A stretch of DNA of 64,000 bases from Cyclospora cayetanensis (taxonomy: Eukaryota > Apicomplexa > Conoidasida > Eucoccidiorida > Eimeriidae): assembly GCF_002999335.1 (NCBI RefSeq), contig NW_020312259.1:186001-250000 (forward strand). Direction: 5' to 3'. The notes under the pieces are model-generated. The model saw only the letters and a list, made by a program, of their open reading frames with translations, did no database searches and was not told the origin of the DNA. Positions 12,095-23,068 of the stretch are shown one piece after another (within the stretch, counting starts at the first letter, position 1; each line of letters opens with the position of its first letter). A program made the translations under genes and the position numbers.

Positions 12095-15000
12095 ACAGCA
12101 GCAGCAGCAACAGCAGCAGCAACAGCAGCAGCAGCAACAGCAGCAGCAGCAACAGCAGCAGCAGCAACAGAAAGCGGCGGAAGATGCACCGCTTTCGCGA
12201 ACCCTTACCGAAGCTGCTGCTGCACTGCTGCTGTCGATCCAAGCTGCACTTCGAGTATCCAAGACGGCGACTCCTGAGCTGATGCTTGCAGCAGACAAGG
12301 CACTCAAGGACTGCCTCACGCTCCCTGTCGCTACCAATCCGGTGCGTCTGCCACTGCTGCTGGTGCTGCTTGCCGCTCTGGCCTTCACGCTCCTCAGCTG
12401 TCTGTCTGTATGTTTGTCTGTATGTCTGTCTGTATGTCTGTATGTATGTCTGTCTGTCTGTATGTTTGTTTTTCTGTCTGTATGTCTATCTGTCTGTATG
12501 TCTGTATGTATGTCTGTATGTCTGTATGTATGTATGTCTGTATGTATGTCTGTATGTATGTATGTCTGTATGTATGTATGTCTGTCTGTATGTATGTCTG
12601 TATGTATGTCTATCTGTATGTTTGTTTGTATGTCTGTATGTATGTCTGTCTGTCTGTATGTCTGTCTGACAGTATGTTTGTCTGTCTGTATGTCTGTCTG
12701 TATGCATGCAATGGCGTGTTGCTCTGCTCTCGAGTCCTCTACAAGTGCTGTATGCTTTGTTTTTCTTTTGCTGCTGCTGCGCTTTGGGGCAGATAGAGAT
12801 CGCCACGCTGGAGCAGCTGCAGCGGTCTGCAGAGTTTGACTCAGCTGCAGCCTCTGCATACGACAGCCGTTCTGCATGCACTACTGGCAGCCCTTACGCG
12901 AGCAGCAAAAAAGACGAAGGCGCGTACACGACTTTGTGGGATATGGGTTGGGGTGTATACTGGCAACTCGCGCAAAATTTGCTTCCTCCTCTGCATGCCT
13001 TGCAGCGAGTGCGGACGAGGGGGCAGCAGAAACAGCAGCAGGAGCAGCAACAGCAGCAGCAACAGCAGCAGCAACAGCAGGAGGAGGAGGCATTGCATGA
13101 TGAGCGCGGCTCTTTAGGAGCGCAGGAGGCGGAGGCTCTCATGTCGTCAGTTGTCGAGTTGGTGCGACTGGCTTCCTTGCGATCGCCTCCAGCAGCGAGG
13201 CGTGGGGAGTTGATAGAACATGCGGTATCTCTGCAGCTCGCGATCGGACTGCTGACAGCCCCCTCCTCTTTCGCGCGCCATGCGATGCCTCTTGGCATTC
13301 AGCCGTCAACTCCGCTGCCGGGTAAGAAGTTTTAGTGTTGGTGCTGCTGCTTCTTAGATTAGCTTTTCGCGGCGCTTGCTTGTTTAGCCACAGTGTCTGA
13401 AATTGGAGAGGAGACGGCGGCTCGTCTGATGCGCGCTCCAGACGAGCAGCCCACAGCCTTCTACGTGGCAGCGGTCTAAGCTCTGCCTGCTTTCTGTGCT
13501 TTCCTCTTGCTCCTCCCTCCGAAGTCAGTTCTGCTCTGTTTTCGCTAGGTGGCTTCGGGGTGTACAGTCGTGTGCGTCTGCGTGCAAGGAGGCTCAGATT
13601 CCACCAGCTCGCCTGCAGTTAACGCAGCAGCAGCAGAGCAGCAGTCCCTGCATGCAGCAGCGTCGGAGCTAACGGCATCTGAAAGGCTGTGGTTCTCACG
13701 CGCAGCAATGCAGCGCAGTGTCATGAACTACTTAGCGGCGGCAGATGCCCACTTGCTGACAGAGCGTCCCCTACAACAGCAGCAGCTGCTACTGCAGCTG
13801 CCACGCTCGCGGGAAGGATCCGGAGCAACAGAAGCTGCAGCCAGAAGCGCCAGCAGCGGCAGCAAACAAAGCAGCAAAAGTGCAACAGAAGGTGTATCCT
13901 GCTTACGCCTGAAGCACGTTGACATTGCCGAATACCCCACGAGCCGCAGCTGTGCAGCGGCAGCAGCGCCTTTCGAGCAGCCTAAATCTACGAATCCTTT
14001 CGAGCCGGAGAGCACCACGTGCAGCAGTACGAGCAGCACGCCTGCACCAGCGACGGCAGCAGCGGCTGCTGCTGCTGCTGCTGCGTCTGCAGCAGCCACA
14101 GCAGCGGCCGCTGCAGCACCAGCCGTAGCCTTGCTGGAGGACGTGCGGAGACGCATCGACTTGCGCAATTTTTTGACGTTTCAGGAGGTGTGTGCAGCAG
14201 GGGTAGAAGCCACAGAGATGGCAGGAGGAGAAGCGGCATCCCCTGTAGGAGACACCATCAGAGCCGATGCAGCAGCAGCTGCCGATGCAGCAGCAGCGGC
14301 TGCGTGCCTCAAGGATGAGTTACCCTTGAGCTGCTCCTTCCGACTTACCAGTTTGCAGTTAATGACTGCCAGTCGGCTGCTGCATCTGCTGCCAGTGCCC
14401 ATGGTTTCCTCAGAAACACAGGTGTTACTCCTGCTCCTTGAAGAGGTGGGTGTTGCGCCTCCTGCTGCTGCTGCTAGAAGTTTGTTCTGTGCGTGTGAGG
14501 GCCTCTCTAGGTTCTTGCGGATGCCAATCGCATCGGTTGCGCCTTTGTTGCTGCTGGAAATATCCCTGAAACTTTTGTGAATGAGGGGAAGAAAAGGGAT
14601 GCGCGTGATACGATATATGCAGATCTCTAGGGTGCTGCTAGATCCGCGTCGCCTCTTTGGTGACTCCCTGAGCCTCGCCCTCGGCAGCTCAGCGCTGTTG
14701 CTTTTGACACAGTTCTTTCGCGTGGCTTGCATCAAGGCTCTGCATGCTGACTTTCAGCAGCAGCAGCAAGGAAAACACCCAGTGCAGCAGCAGGAGCAGC
14801 AGCAACACGACAAGGAGAGCAGGCGCAGCAGCTCTTGCGGCAAGGCACTGGACGCGGTTCTGCAATGTGTGCCCCTGCTGCTGCGGCATTTCGTTGCTGC
14901 AGCAGCCACGCGCTGCGACTCGCAATTGCGCAAAGCGCATTTCTGGGCGCTGGCAGCTCAAGCTGCATGCGTGCTCATAGAGGATGCAGCGGCAATAACA

Positions 15001-17488
15001 GCCGCGGCAGGTGGAGCAGCCTTCGTGTCGCGAGGTACTCTGCTTCTCTTGTGGCGCGCTGTCGGCTCGGCGTTGCTGCGGCTTGCAAGGGACGACCACG
15101 ATCTTCATCTGCAGCAAGAAAAGCTGCAGCTGCAGCTGCTAGATCAGCTGCAGCAGCTCTACAAGCGTCTGGAGCAGCTGCAGCAGCTGGTGCACAAGCA
15201 CCAGCAGCTTAACCCCATTCAGAGTGAGCAGAAGAGGCAGTGGCGCGGTGAATCCTAGAGGCTGAGGCTTGTCTGAATGGATTGTTGCGGGCTTAGATTG
15301 CCGAGTCTGTACACTGCTCTGTGTGACATGCTGCAGCTCATTTGCCGCAGCCCTTTAGTGCGCCGTCATTTTTGCCCCCTGCCGCAGCCAACGAGCTGTA
15401 TCTACAGCAGCAGCACGTGCAGCAGCAGCACGTGTTTCAGCAGCAGCCTCCGCCTCCGCCGTATGTCTGCAGCCCAAGCCATCAGCACACGCTGCAGCAG
15501 CTGTTGCAGGAGCAGCAGCATGTGCAGCACCAGCTGCAGCACGTGCAGCAAGAGCTGCAGCAGCACCACCATCAGCAGCTGTACGATGGCTTGGAGTCTG
15601 TTTTGCTGCGGCGATGGGTGCTGCGTCTTGCTGCATCTGTGCTGCAGCATCAGCAGCAGCACTCGTGGGCTGTTGACACCTTGTCAGATCTCGTAGGTTG
15701 CGACCTGCCCTTCCCTCCCTGCATGTCTCGGTGTGCAATGCGGTGCGCTGCGTCTATGGAGTGTGGGGAGGAGCCGCGGCGTATTCGTGGTGGTTTGCTC
15801 GTGTGCTGCTGTGGATGCACTAGGCTTCGGTGCTGCAGCTTGCCTGTTTTAACTTGAGGGCTCCTTCCTTGCTCGCGCAAGAGGCGTTTTCGCTGTAAGG
15901 ATTCCTGCACACGAGACTCTGGCCTCTGTGTGTATGTATGTGTGTCTGTGTGTGTGTGCGTATGTCTACGTGTGCATGTGCGCGAAACGCACTCGGTGGA
16001 TGGTTGCAGCTGCGTAAAAAGCAACACACAGACTAGCAACCGCGGCGCATGCCGGCTTGTTGTGGACAGTTGAGGCTGCTATTGGTGCTTTTGGTTTTTG
16101 CTGCTTCCCAGGTTCTTCCGCGTTTGCGAGCAGCGCAGTCTTGAAGGGGCACTTGTTGACAGAAAGGCCGCTGCAGCAGCGGCTGCTGCTGCGCGACAGG
16201 AGTTTCTGCTGCCGCTGCTGCTGCAGCAGTGCAACAGAGTTGTCACTGCCTATGCGGATGCAGCGCAAGACGGCTCCGAGGTTTGCTGACAAACGCACTA
16301 GCAGCAGCAGCAGCAGCAGCATCAATGCGCCCACAGCTGCGCTGCCACACCCCCGACTCTCGCTGCGAAAATTCCTCCGCCGTGGTGTCTGCAGCTGCCC
16401 ATCTGCCTGCCTGCCTGTGTGTGTGTGTGTGTGTGTCTGTGTCTGTCTGTCTGTCTGTCTCTCTCTCTGCCTGCTGCTGTGTCTTTCGAATCTTAGAACG
16501 CTGCAGTCGATCCTCGCTTGCTAACTTACGTTTTTTCCGGCGTGCGTGCCCTCCAATGCGCTACCCCTGCCAGCCCCTGTGCCAAGAGTGCACGGGTGGA
16601 AACACTGATGCAGCTTGCAGGTATGCTGTTGTTTCTGTTGTTACTGTGTGTTGCTGCTGTTACTGTTGTTGCTGTTGTTGTTACTGTTGCTGTTGCTGCT
16701 GTTACTGTTGCTGTTGCTGTTGTTACTGTTGCTATTGTTGCTGTTGTTACTGTTTGTTGCTGTTGCTAGTGTTGTTGCTGTTGCTGTTGTTACTGTTGCT
16801 GTTGTTATTGTTTGTTGCTGTTGTTACTGTTGTTGCTGTTGTTACTGTTGTTGCTGTTACTGTTTCTATTGTTGCTGTCGTTACTGTTGTTGCTTTCTGT
16901 CGCTATCCCTACCGTTGGTCCGCACCCACCTTGCCTGCTCGCCTTGTCGCTGCTGCTGCGCATCTCCGCTTGGGGGTTGCATGCGAAGCTAGAAAAAGAA
17001 GACGAGCTGCCACAGCTCCTCTTGCAGTCTCCTCACCCCCAGGCCCTTGACAACTCCCAGGCCCAACTTTACCACGCAGCATGCATACGTCTGCACGTGT
17101 TGCTCTGTCCATCTCTAGTATGCGGCTCTCGCTTGGTGAATTTTTGGCGAAGGATAGCTGCTCTCTTATTGTGCACTCAGGCGGCAAGGCTCACTTGCTT
17201 CTGCTTTTGCCAAAGCTCGTTTCGTGCGTCACCTGTGACGACCCGTAAGTGCTTGCTTACCGGCTGGCTGGTCGTGCTTAGGGCTGTGCTCTGCTTGCTT
17301 CCCATGCTCTTCTAGACGTGTGCTCTAAGCATGCATGCATGCATGCATGCCCCCCTTTACCCTGCTGCGCTTGGCGCTGTTGTCGCTGCAGCTGCCTGCG
17401 GCGGGAAGTGCAACTCTGCCTGCAGACTACAGTTGAGGCTCTAGGTCTATCTCAGGAGCAGCGGGAGGAGGAAACGGCGAGTGCGTAA
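4762..17488 (+). CDS. MON2: MON2-like DCB-HUS trafficking scaffold
   Basis: Giant multi-exon gene. MON2 is a Sec7-related, GEF-less scaffold at the trans-Golgi and endosomes. Three regions match the family. The DCB region has DLLALLQDSKKKH near residue 200. The HUS region has QLCPVLHQLLL and then TATADWIRALSLEALVVCC (MON2 has PQWLRAVAVESI there). A later helix block has LSQLAADRRAELRHCSLRSL. Exon ends I can defend by phase and splice signals are 4762-10401, 10870-11501, 11798-12341, 12793-13321 and from 13394. Exon 3 contains QWGETLVIAIDGV, like QWAETWVLTLAGV of MON2. The last exons end at 17244 and run 17392-17488, encoding LLLLPKLVSCVTCDDP and then CLRREVQ, matching the MON2 C-terminus. Exons between about 13.5 and 17.1 kb are only partly resolved. 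The TAA stop overlaps a perfect donor (GTAAGT), so a further exon is possible. Exons are packed with Ala, Ser and Gln runs; introns hold simple repeats. Confidence 0.8.
5083..5285 (+). repeat. CAG/CAA triplet tract in MON2 exon 1
   Basis: About 200 bases of GCA/ACA/CAG triplets. In the MON2 frame they read as Ala-Thr-Lys-Pro mixtures rather than Gln. The same triplet recurs across exon 1 in all three registers, giving Ser runs (near 6480-6525 and 8150-8195), Ala runs and Gln runs (near 9450-9515). Confidence 0.85.
10430..10852 (+). repeat. Pyrimidine-rich 31-36 bp minisatellite in MON2 intron 1
   Basis: About 12 tandem units, each with CTACTGCATGTATTTGCT plus a variable T run and either GCTCTCC or GCTATCC. 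The array fills an intron with donor CAT|GTAAGC at 10402 and acceptor CTGCAG|CCC at 10869/10870; both junctions are phase 0 in the MON2 frame. The units contain no AG dinucleotide and no stop in any forward frame, and the intron length (468) is a multiple of three. The whole intron therefore reads as open coding sequence although it is probably not coding. Confidence 0.85.
12036..12170 (+). repeat. 45-residue polyglutamine tract in MON2 exon 3
   Basis: Exactly 45 consecutive CAG/CAA codons, mostly CAG with interspersed CAA, followed by KAAED. It lies in the exon that carries the QWGETLVIAIDGV block and is the longest uninterrupted Gln run in the window. CAA interruptions usually stabilise such arrays. 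Confidence 0.9.
12397..12713 (+). repeat. TCTG/TATG tetranucleotide array in MON2 intron 3
   Basis: About 315 bases of mixed TCTG and TATG tetramers with a few TTTG units. It lies inside an intron bounded by donor CCG|GTGCGT (12342) and acceptor GGGGCAG|ATAGAG (12792/12793), both phase 0. The sense strand is almost free of AG. All forward frames stay open and read as VCLSVCMS-type peptides, which I regard as spurious. Confidence 0.85.
15926..15962 (+). repeat. TG-rich microsatellite
   Basis: Short run of TGTG with TATG and TCTG interruptions, in a non-coding part of the MON2 gene, probably an intron. Confidence 0.7.
16402..16472 (+). repeat. TG/TCTG/CT microsatellite in a MON2 intron
   Basis: CTGCC units pass into a pure TG run, then TCTG units, then a CT run. 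It is probably intronic. Like the other arrays in this gene it is T+G/T+C rich on the sense strand. Confidence 0.7.
16626..16882 (+). repeat. TGTTGC/TGTTAC array in a MON2 intron
   Basis: About 255 bases of TGTTGC, TGTTAC and TGTTGT hexamers. It follows a donor-like TTGCAG|GTATGC near 16619 and precedes coding sequence resuming near 16.9 kb (KLEKEDELPQ). It contains essentially one AG. It is open in all forward frames and should not be annotated as a Cys/Val/Leu-rich protein. Confidence 0.8.
17330..17351 (+). repeat. GCAT tetranucleotide run
   Basis: About five tandem, self-complementary GCAT units inside the last MON2 intron (17245-17391). Confidence 0.75.
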
Positions 17489-18296
17489 GTCCCCAACATC
17501 CCTGAAAAAATATCTGAGCGGTGAACACAAAGCTGCTATGCGAGCCGAGTTGCAGTCAGCACGGCCTGCAGCGACTACATGCAGATTTCTGCTCCGCGGC
17601 TGCTAACGCTGCCACAAGAGAGTTGAGTAGAAGCATTAGACTCGTGGTGGAACTGCTCTTTTGACTACTGGGCAACAGCACGACAGCCTCGCGGTTCCAC
17701 CAAGTATCTGTGCCTTCCGGGCAGAGTGGCAGCAGCATGCACACTGCGGAAGCTTGCTAGAGCTATAAATGCCAGCTGAGGGTTCGCAGCGAGTCTACCC
17801 ATTCAGCCCTCTAGGGAGGCGACGCGACACACCGCGCAAACATGAGCTAGCAAGACCCTTCAGACAGACAGGGGACACAGACACTAGAAACGGACACCCA
17901 AGAAGCTCTACGCAGCCCCCTACACAATACACACTTTGACACTGTTAGCAACACATCCGGATGCGTGTAAGCGCTGAAAACGCCTCATTTGAGAAAGCGC
18001 CTTAATGGTGACACTGCAAAGGCTCCCCTAGTCTCGCCCCTGACTCGCGCGAAAGACACTCGAATTGGGTAGTCGTTCTCTTCCCGCGCACGGGCTGTTA
18101 GCAGAGGCAGCAGCCTACACTCTATCTCTCTGCTGTGCGTGCTCCCGTCCAACACAACGAAGCGACGGCATGTGGGCGAAAACGCGGAGTCTGAGTGCTG
18201 CGCTACCCCTGCGTGCCGCGCTCTGGGCAGCCACGTGGGCTTCAATTGTGAACCGTGCAAGCGTGTGTGCTTGAAAATCTCGCAAAAAACCCTCCC
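17489..18296. other. Convergent intergenic region, MON2/eIF3k
   Basis: About 0.8 kb between two convergent stop codons. I see no open frame with protein-like composition and no repeat array. It presumably holds both 3' UTRs. A GTAAGT donor overlaps the MON2 stop, so an extra 3' MON2 exon could lie here. Confidence 0.4.
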
Positions 18297-19524
18297 CTAC
18301 GACTCCAAGAGGGTCAAGCACTGCTGCAACCCCTCGACAGACAGATACTTTTCAATAGTCTTATGCGCAACAGACGCACGCGTCGCCAGAGGTTTTGCCG
18401 TTTCGGCTTCTCTAGGTACCACACGGACTACTTTGTTCGCCCCCTGTCCTGCATCTTCAATCGCCCATCCTCGCGCCTTGATGAGCTTCTCCACCTTCTC
18501 ATCAACGGATCCGGAGGCACTCACGGGCTGCCCAAGATTCATCATCTGGCAGAAATCGGTAAGGGAAATAGTCGTAAACGTCTGCTGCAACACTTCGCAC
18601 GCGTACCGACGCACGGCGTCCACAACACCTGGCGTGTGCAACACGTCAGCCATGTCGGGCTCCCGCAGCAACCCCCAAGCCTGTACGATGCACAAGATAG
18701 ACAGACGGAAATAACATGTATGCATACGTGTTCTGTTAAACTCTGCGGAATACTCTCCAAATCTGCTGGAGGGATGCATACGCGCACAGAGAGCACATGG
18801 TCGCGAAAGACGCAACGCTGAAATGTGGACTCTTGCACAGACATACACGAGACAGGTCTTATAGCGTAGGGGATATTTGGCATATTTGCCCCCAACGTGC
18901 AAAAACGGCCGCCAGACTCTCGCGCAATTCATACCAACATAGACAAAGAGACCGACCCCCTACCAAGCCAAGTTCAACATCCCAAAGAGCCATGCAAGTT
19001 GACGAGTAGACAGGCAAGCTACAGGCACGCGCTCGCGCGAGTTTGTCTGTCTACGCATCCCATGCATGCACAGCGCTGCAGCCCCCTATCCTTAGAGGGA
19101 GAGGGGTCAGGAGAAAGGGGTTGGGATAAGTGCAACTCCACAGTGATCGCTTGCTTACAGCCTTGAAATCGCAGCCTTCGAGGTGGTCCTGGAGCGTGAG
19201 CATATCCTGCACCCGTTTCTCGTCTTCGGCTGATGCGAAGTGTGAAGGGGCTATGCACGCATAGTAGCCAAACTGGTTTTCTGGAAGGGCAACAATGGTT
19301 TGGACAAGGATCTTACGGATGACTTCCGCATTTGCGCACTGTGGATACAGCAGGTAAAGCCTCAGAATCGCAGAGCAAAGGTCTGGGGAGGCTCCTCCAT
19401 TGGCAATGCCCTTTTCGAGGTGGTTCACCAGCAAGTCCAAAGTGCTGGGGAGGAAGATCATCTGATGAATGTTCAGCAGATCTTCTACGGGAAATTGATC
19501 CACACTGACTGCCGGCTCCGCCAT
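18297..19524 (-). CDS. EIF3K: Translation initiation factor eIF3 subunit K
   Basis: Two exons, 19524-19159 and 18680-18297, joined at phase 0 (GCT|GTAAGC to GTACAG|GCT). The product is 249 residues; human eIF3k has about 218. eIF3k is a small peripheral subunit of eIF3, which recruits mRNA to the 40S ribosome in the cytoplasm. Family features in order are LYLLYPQCANAEVIRKILVQ (family: LYQFNP... ILLKAL), QDHLEGCDFKAAWGLLRE across the splice junction (family: LLETCHFQAFW), AVRRYACEVL, and EKLIKARGWAIEDAG in the winged-helix part. The start MAEPAVSVDQ is preferred to an in-frame Met 28 codons upstream, because that stretch is Arg-rich and unlike the family. The C-terminal end is Ala/Glu-rich but complete. 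It is divergent from the gene at 20082. Confidence 0.88.
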
Positions 19525-20081
19525 CTTCAGGAAAGTTCGTGTACGACGTGCTACTGGCCTTCGCCGGGCAGTAGGACGCGCGAAACAAGGCTCGACGGTA
19601 GTGTACAAGTAGAGGTCAAGCGGAAGAAATGATGAGCAGCAGACTGAAAGTGCCTGGTCCAGCTTGCTAGTTTAGGCACAGAGGCAGAAAGGCCACATAC
19701 AATGACTGAAACACGCACTCAGCGCTTCCCCACAAGACCGCCACTGAACGTAAAGCAGGTGTGCGTCCACAGGGATGCAATAAGATCCTGTCTGAGAGCT
19801 TGTCAGGAAGAGACGCAAACAAGAGTGCTAATTGGCGTCCTGAAAAGGCACCATCCCAGCCCCAAAGTCTACTCCAGGGATCACGCTTTGCATGCACTGC
19901 AATCGCCACCTAAGCCGCAGGCCACTGCAGGCTGGCGCCAGTCCCAAATCATCGACGGCCACCGTTTCTGATGTTTAAACCTTTGCATCCACTGATTGCG
20001 TAGAGGATCACTCCTTTTAAAGGAAAATCTAGGCATGGCTACTCCAGCGCAAGCAGAATAAACCGCCAGATTTCACGGGGA
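19525..20081. promoter_or_regulatory. Divergent intergenic region, eIF3k/SDHAF2-like
   Basis: About 0.55 kb between divergent start codons. Both promoters and 5' UTRs should lie here. I see no specific motif that I can defend. Confidence 0.35.
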
Positions 20082-21434
20082 ATGCTTGCTCGTTGCTCAT
20101 CCATCGTTGCCGAACCGACGCAGCTCCCGTGTATTCGGCGCCCTCCATGGCTTCTTGAGTTGGTTGTGAAGTGCGAAACGGCCTCAGTTGAAGGGATCAA
20201 TGCTCGAATATCTTCTCTCGTAAACCCTAATGGGAAGCGGTCTCACCAGCAGGCTGCTGCTCGGCCGCACAGCGCCAAATGCTCTCCGAGGGACGTCTCT
20301 GAACGGCGTTGTTTTTCGTTTAGCTCGACACGCCAGCAGTTGACACCTCTCTCTGAAGGATCTGGAGGTGCTTCAGGTCATGAGGAGGCGTCCGTCGATT
20401 CTGCTAGGGGGGCTCTACCCTCACCTCAACGCAGTGCACAGGATGAGGATGCCCTTACAGGCGGCCAAGAGTCGAAGGCAGCCTCCCCTATAGCTACCGA
20501 CACAGCGAAATTTGCTGCTCCATGGATTTTTGAAGCCAAACCCGGCGGTTGGCTTCATATGAGGGAACACAAGCGGATCTTTGCGCTCACCTCCCCAGCC
20601 ACTGCAGCTCCCACTGCCAAAGGCGACGCGCACTCAGAAGCGGCAGCGGCAGAAAATTCCAATTTGTCTTCTTTCTCTGAATGTTCATCCAGTGTGGAGG
20701 GCATTCCGATGATTCAGTTCAGGTCTGCAGCGATCCGAGGCGGGCAGCAGCGTTGCGGCGTGGGTACCTTGATACAAAAACAGTGCATACAGGCCATTGC
20801 TGCGTTTGGATCTACAGTTGAGCGTTCTTGGGTGTACAGGCATTTGACATATCCTGAAGCGGATCGGGGGGGCACGCAGTTGGGGAGAATCTTTAAAAGG
20901 GCAGAAATGCGGAGCTATTTGCGCTTTCTTGCTGCACGTCTCCCTTGTTTGGAGCTGCAGACGCTGCTGGAAGCGTTTCTTTCCACCGGCCTTTCAGATA
21001 TGGACGAGCAGCAAATGAAAGAACTTCTGACGCTGCTGCATCTGGGAGAGCGACAGGCCGCTGGAGATGTAGTAGTAGTGACAAGCAGTAGTGCGAAGAA
21101 CCGCAAAGTCGAGGTTGGAGGGGCAGCCAGTCATTGCACTTGCGATTTGCGGCACTGCTGTATGCCTGAGCAAAGAAGCAGTCGCAATTCCAAGGGTGAC
21201 AGTGATAGCAACAATAAGAGCAGCACTGGCGATGATTCCAGGGATTGCTGCTGCGATGGCCTGACGGCTGATTTCCTGCTGCGGCTGCTGAAGGGCGGAA
21301 GCATCCCCCCTGCTTGTGTGCCCCCTTGCCTTAGGTCGAACAGTGCCTTTCGCCGCTTGCTGAGTTTTATCGATAAAAACCATCCGCTACTGCGGTTTGT
21401 GCCGCCCCCAGGCGGCTGGCTACGTAGTCAGTAA
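20082..21434 (+). CDS. Probable SDH assembly factor 2-like mitochondrial protein
   Basis: Single-exon frame of 450 residues. SDHAF2/Sdh5 helps attach FAD to the succinate dehydrogenase flavoprotein in the mitochondrial matrix. Two separated blocks resemble the small Sdh5 fold. The first is near residues 270-325: FKRAEMRSYLRFLAARLP, then ELQTLLEAFLSTGLSDMDEQ and MKELLTLL; the family reads RR-L-Y-RG-LE-D-LL-F with L-EE-LL. The second is near 405-445: ADFLLRLLKGGSIPP (family: D-L-W-GQ-PP). A Ser/Asn/Lys-rich insertion of about 80 residues lies between them. The N-terminus is basic and has an RRCFSFSS stretch like a matrix-targeting cleavage region. At 450 residues it is far longer than the usual 120-170. 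The assignment rests on spacing and a few residues, so it is tentative; an unrelated coccidian protein is possible. Confidence 0.45.
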   Translation: MLARCSSIVAEPTQLPCIRRPPWLLELVVKCETASVEGINARISSLVNPNGKRSHQQAAARPHSAKCSPRDVSERRCFSFSSTRQQLTPLSEGSGGASGHEEASVDSARGALPSPQRSAQDEDALTGGQESKAASPIATDTAKFAAPWIFEAKPGGWLHMREHKRIFALTSPATAAPTAKGDAHSEAAAAENSNLSSFSECSSSVEGIPMIQFRSAAIRGGQQRCGVGTLIQKQCIQAIAAFGSTVERSWVYRHLTYPEADRGGTQLGRIFKRAEMRSYLRFLAARLPCLELQTLLEAFLSTGLSDMDEQQMKELLTLLHLGERQAAGDVVVVTSSSAKNRKVEVGGAASHCTCDLRHCCMPEQRSSRNSKGDSDSNNKSSTGDDSRDCCCDGLTADFLLRLLKGGSIPPACVPPCLRSNSAFRRLLSFIDKNHPLLRFVPPPGGWLRSQ

Positions 21435-23068
21435 AAGGGACGGGCTCTTGCGGTGCCTTTCCGCTGAAGTGCATTGCCATGCTCTTTCAGAGCATACTGG
21501 AAGAGTAGAGCAGCAGAGAGGGATAGGGAGGTAGGTTGCAGCGTCGGAGTGGTATCCCGTGCAAGGAACCGTGATGCAGGGTGGGGTAGGCGGAGCCGTG
21601 AAGGGGCCTGTCACTGAAAGTGGAGTTAGAAGGGGCAACCGACTGGGGGGCTGCAGCACATAGTGTTTATTTATAGCAAGGCTGAAACGAAGCCAGACAT
21701 ATAATACCCCACGCAGATTCCCTCTGCCTCCGACGGTGCTGGGACGGACTGCCTTCCCTCCACAGGGTTGTGGCAGGCAGCCTTGTTAGGCTTCCTGATG
21801 ATATTGTGTTTCTGACTCCGCAATGCAAGTCCAGGTGAAGATTAGTAGAAGGGAGGCTGGAGCTGGGAGTGGATGCGATGCGAAAAGTGACCTCTAAGGG
21901 GTGTCTTCGCAGCTCGGTGTTTGAGTCACTACAGAGGTTCAGTCACCCCTGTGGTCCTCTAAAGTTCTACTCTGCTTGTCTTCTGACAACCAGTAGACAA
22001 CTTATGGAGAGGCTGCCAAGAGAGCCCGCCAGCCAGCCGTCCGCTTCCATCTCCTCAGAAGGCTGAACATCCCTCGCTCGAAATCGCTGGCAAAGCTGCG
22101 CCCGTTGGCTCAACCGGGATGCATACAATGTGTCAGCTCGCTACAGCTGCTCTTCGAGCTGTAGAGGCGCTAGCAAGATGGCCCTTCTGGCAACTAGATC
22201 TTGCGAGGCACTCTGGTATCCTACTGCTCTGCTCTGGCGTGTGCCCCTACGTAAGGCGTATCACTGGGGTAGCTGCTACACACTCAGTGGCGCAACGCCC
22301 TTCCAAACACCGGCGTCGCTGTACAGGCAACCAGTTAAGGGCCCTCAGCGGCCTTGAAAAGGCTTGAAACTGATTTTTATGGAAAGTAGATAGCATGGGA
22401 ACTTCAAATGTACACATCGTCATTCCCACACAACCCCGTATGACCGAGACCATACCCTGAGAATCGATTAAAGCAAGCCGTGGCAACAACAGCTGAACGG
22501 CGGCTTTTTGTTGACTCCTGCACTGCGTTGCACACATAAAAATGTATGAAGTGGGGTACTCGGAAGCATCTGCAGTGCACACAAGGCTGCAGGATTCCCG
22601 GATAAAATGCTTCATTGACCACTCTCCCTCACGAGCGCCAGCCAGCAGCAACCCCTTTCTCCTTCCCTCCTCCAAGAATGGATCTTCTTCACAGGTGCTG
22701 CCCGTGCTGAGCGCTTGCCCCGAGAAGCCGGCGAACTTGTTTTGGCAGGACGTGGTTTGTCATCGCGGTGCCTCAGCCACGAGAAAACTCCAGATGCATG
22801 CGAAATTCCTGGGGAAGGGGCATCCTTGTCATGCGTCAACCCTGCACTACGCCCACCTGCGTCGGCTGTACGGCCAGTGCCAGCCCATCCATCAGACACC
22901 TCTTAGCCAGCCTCGACACATGCAGCCTGTGGGCAGGGGAAGGAAGAGCGGACAGCGGTGTAAGGCACACAAGCCGAACGCATGCAGCAGGCCCCTCCGC
23001 TACGCCAGGTAGCTGCGGCAGCAGCATCTTCCTCTGGTGCGAGGCACCCCATGCGTTTCTCCATTCCT
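21435..23068. other. Convergent intergenic region
   Basis: About 1.6 kb between the stop of the SDHAF2-like gene and the end of TPT1. Short open frames exist on both strands (for example near 22.2-22.7 and 22.8-23.1 kb), but none shows a family motif or a consistent splice chain. There is no triplet array. Confidence 0.4.

Noticed and set aside
12020..12877. Long minus-strand frame with HTDIQTD repeats and a poly-Cys run
   Set aside because: It is the antisense reading of the TCTG/TATG array and the polyglutamine tract of MON2.
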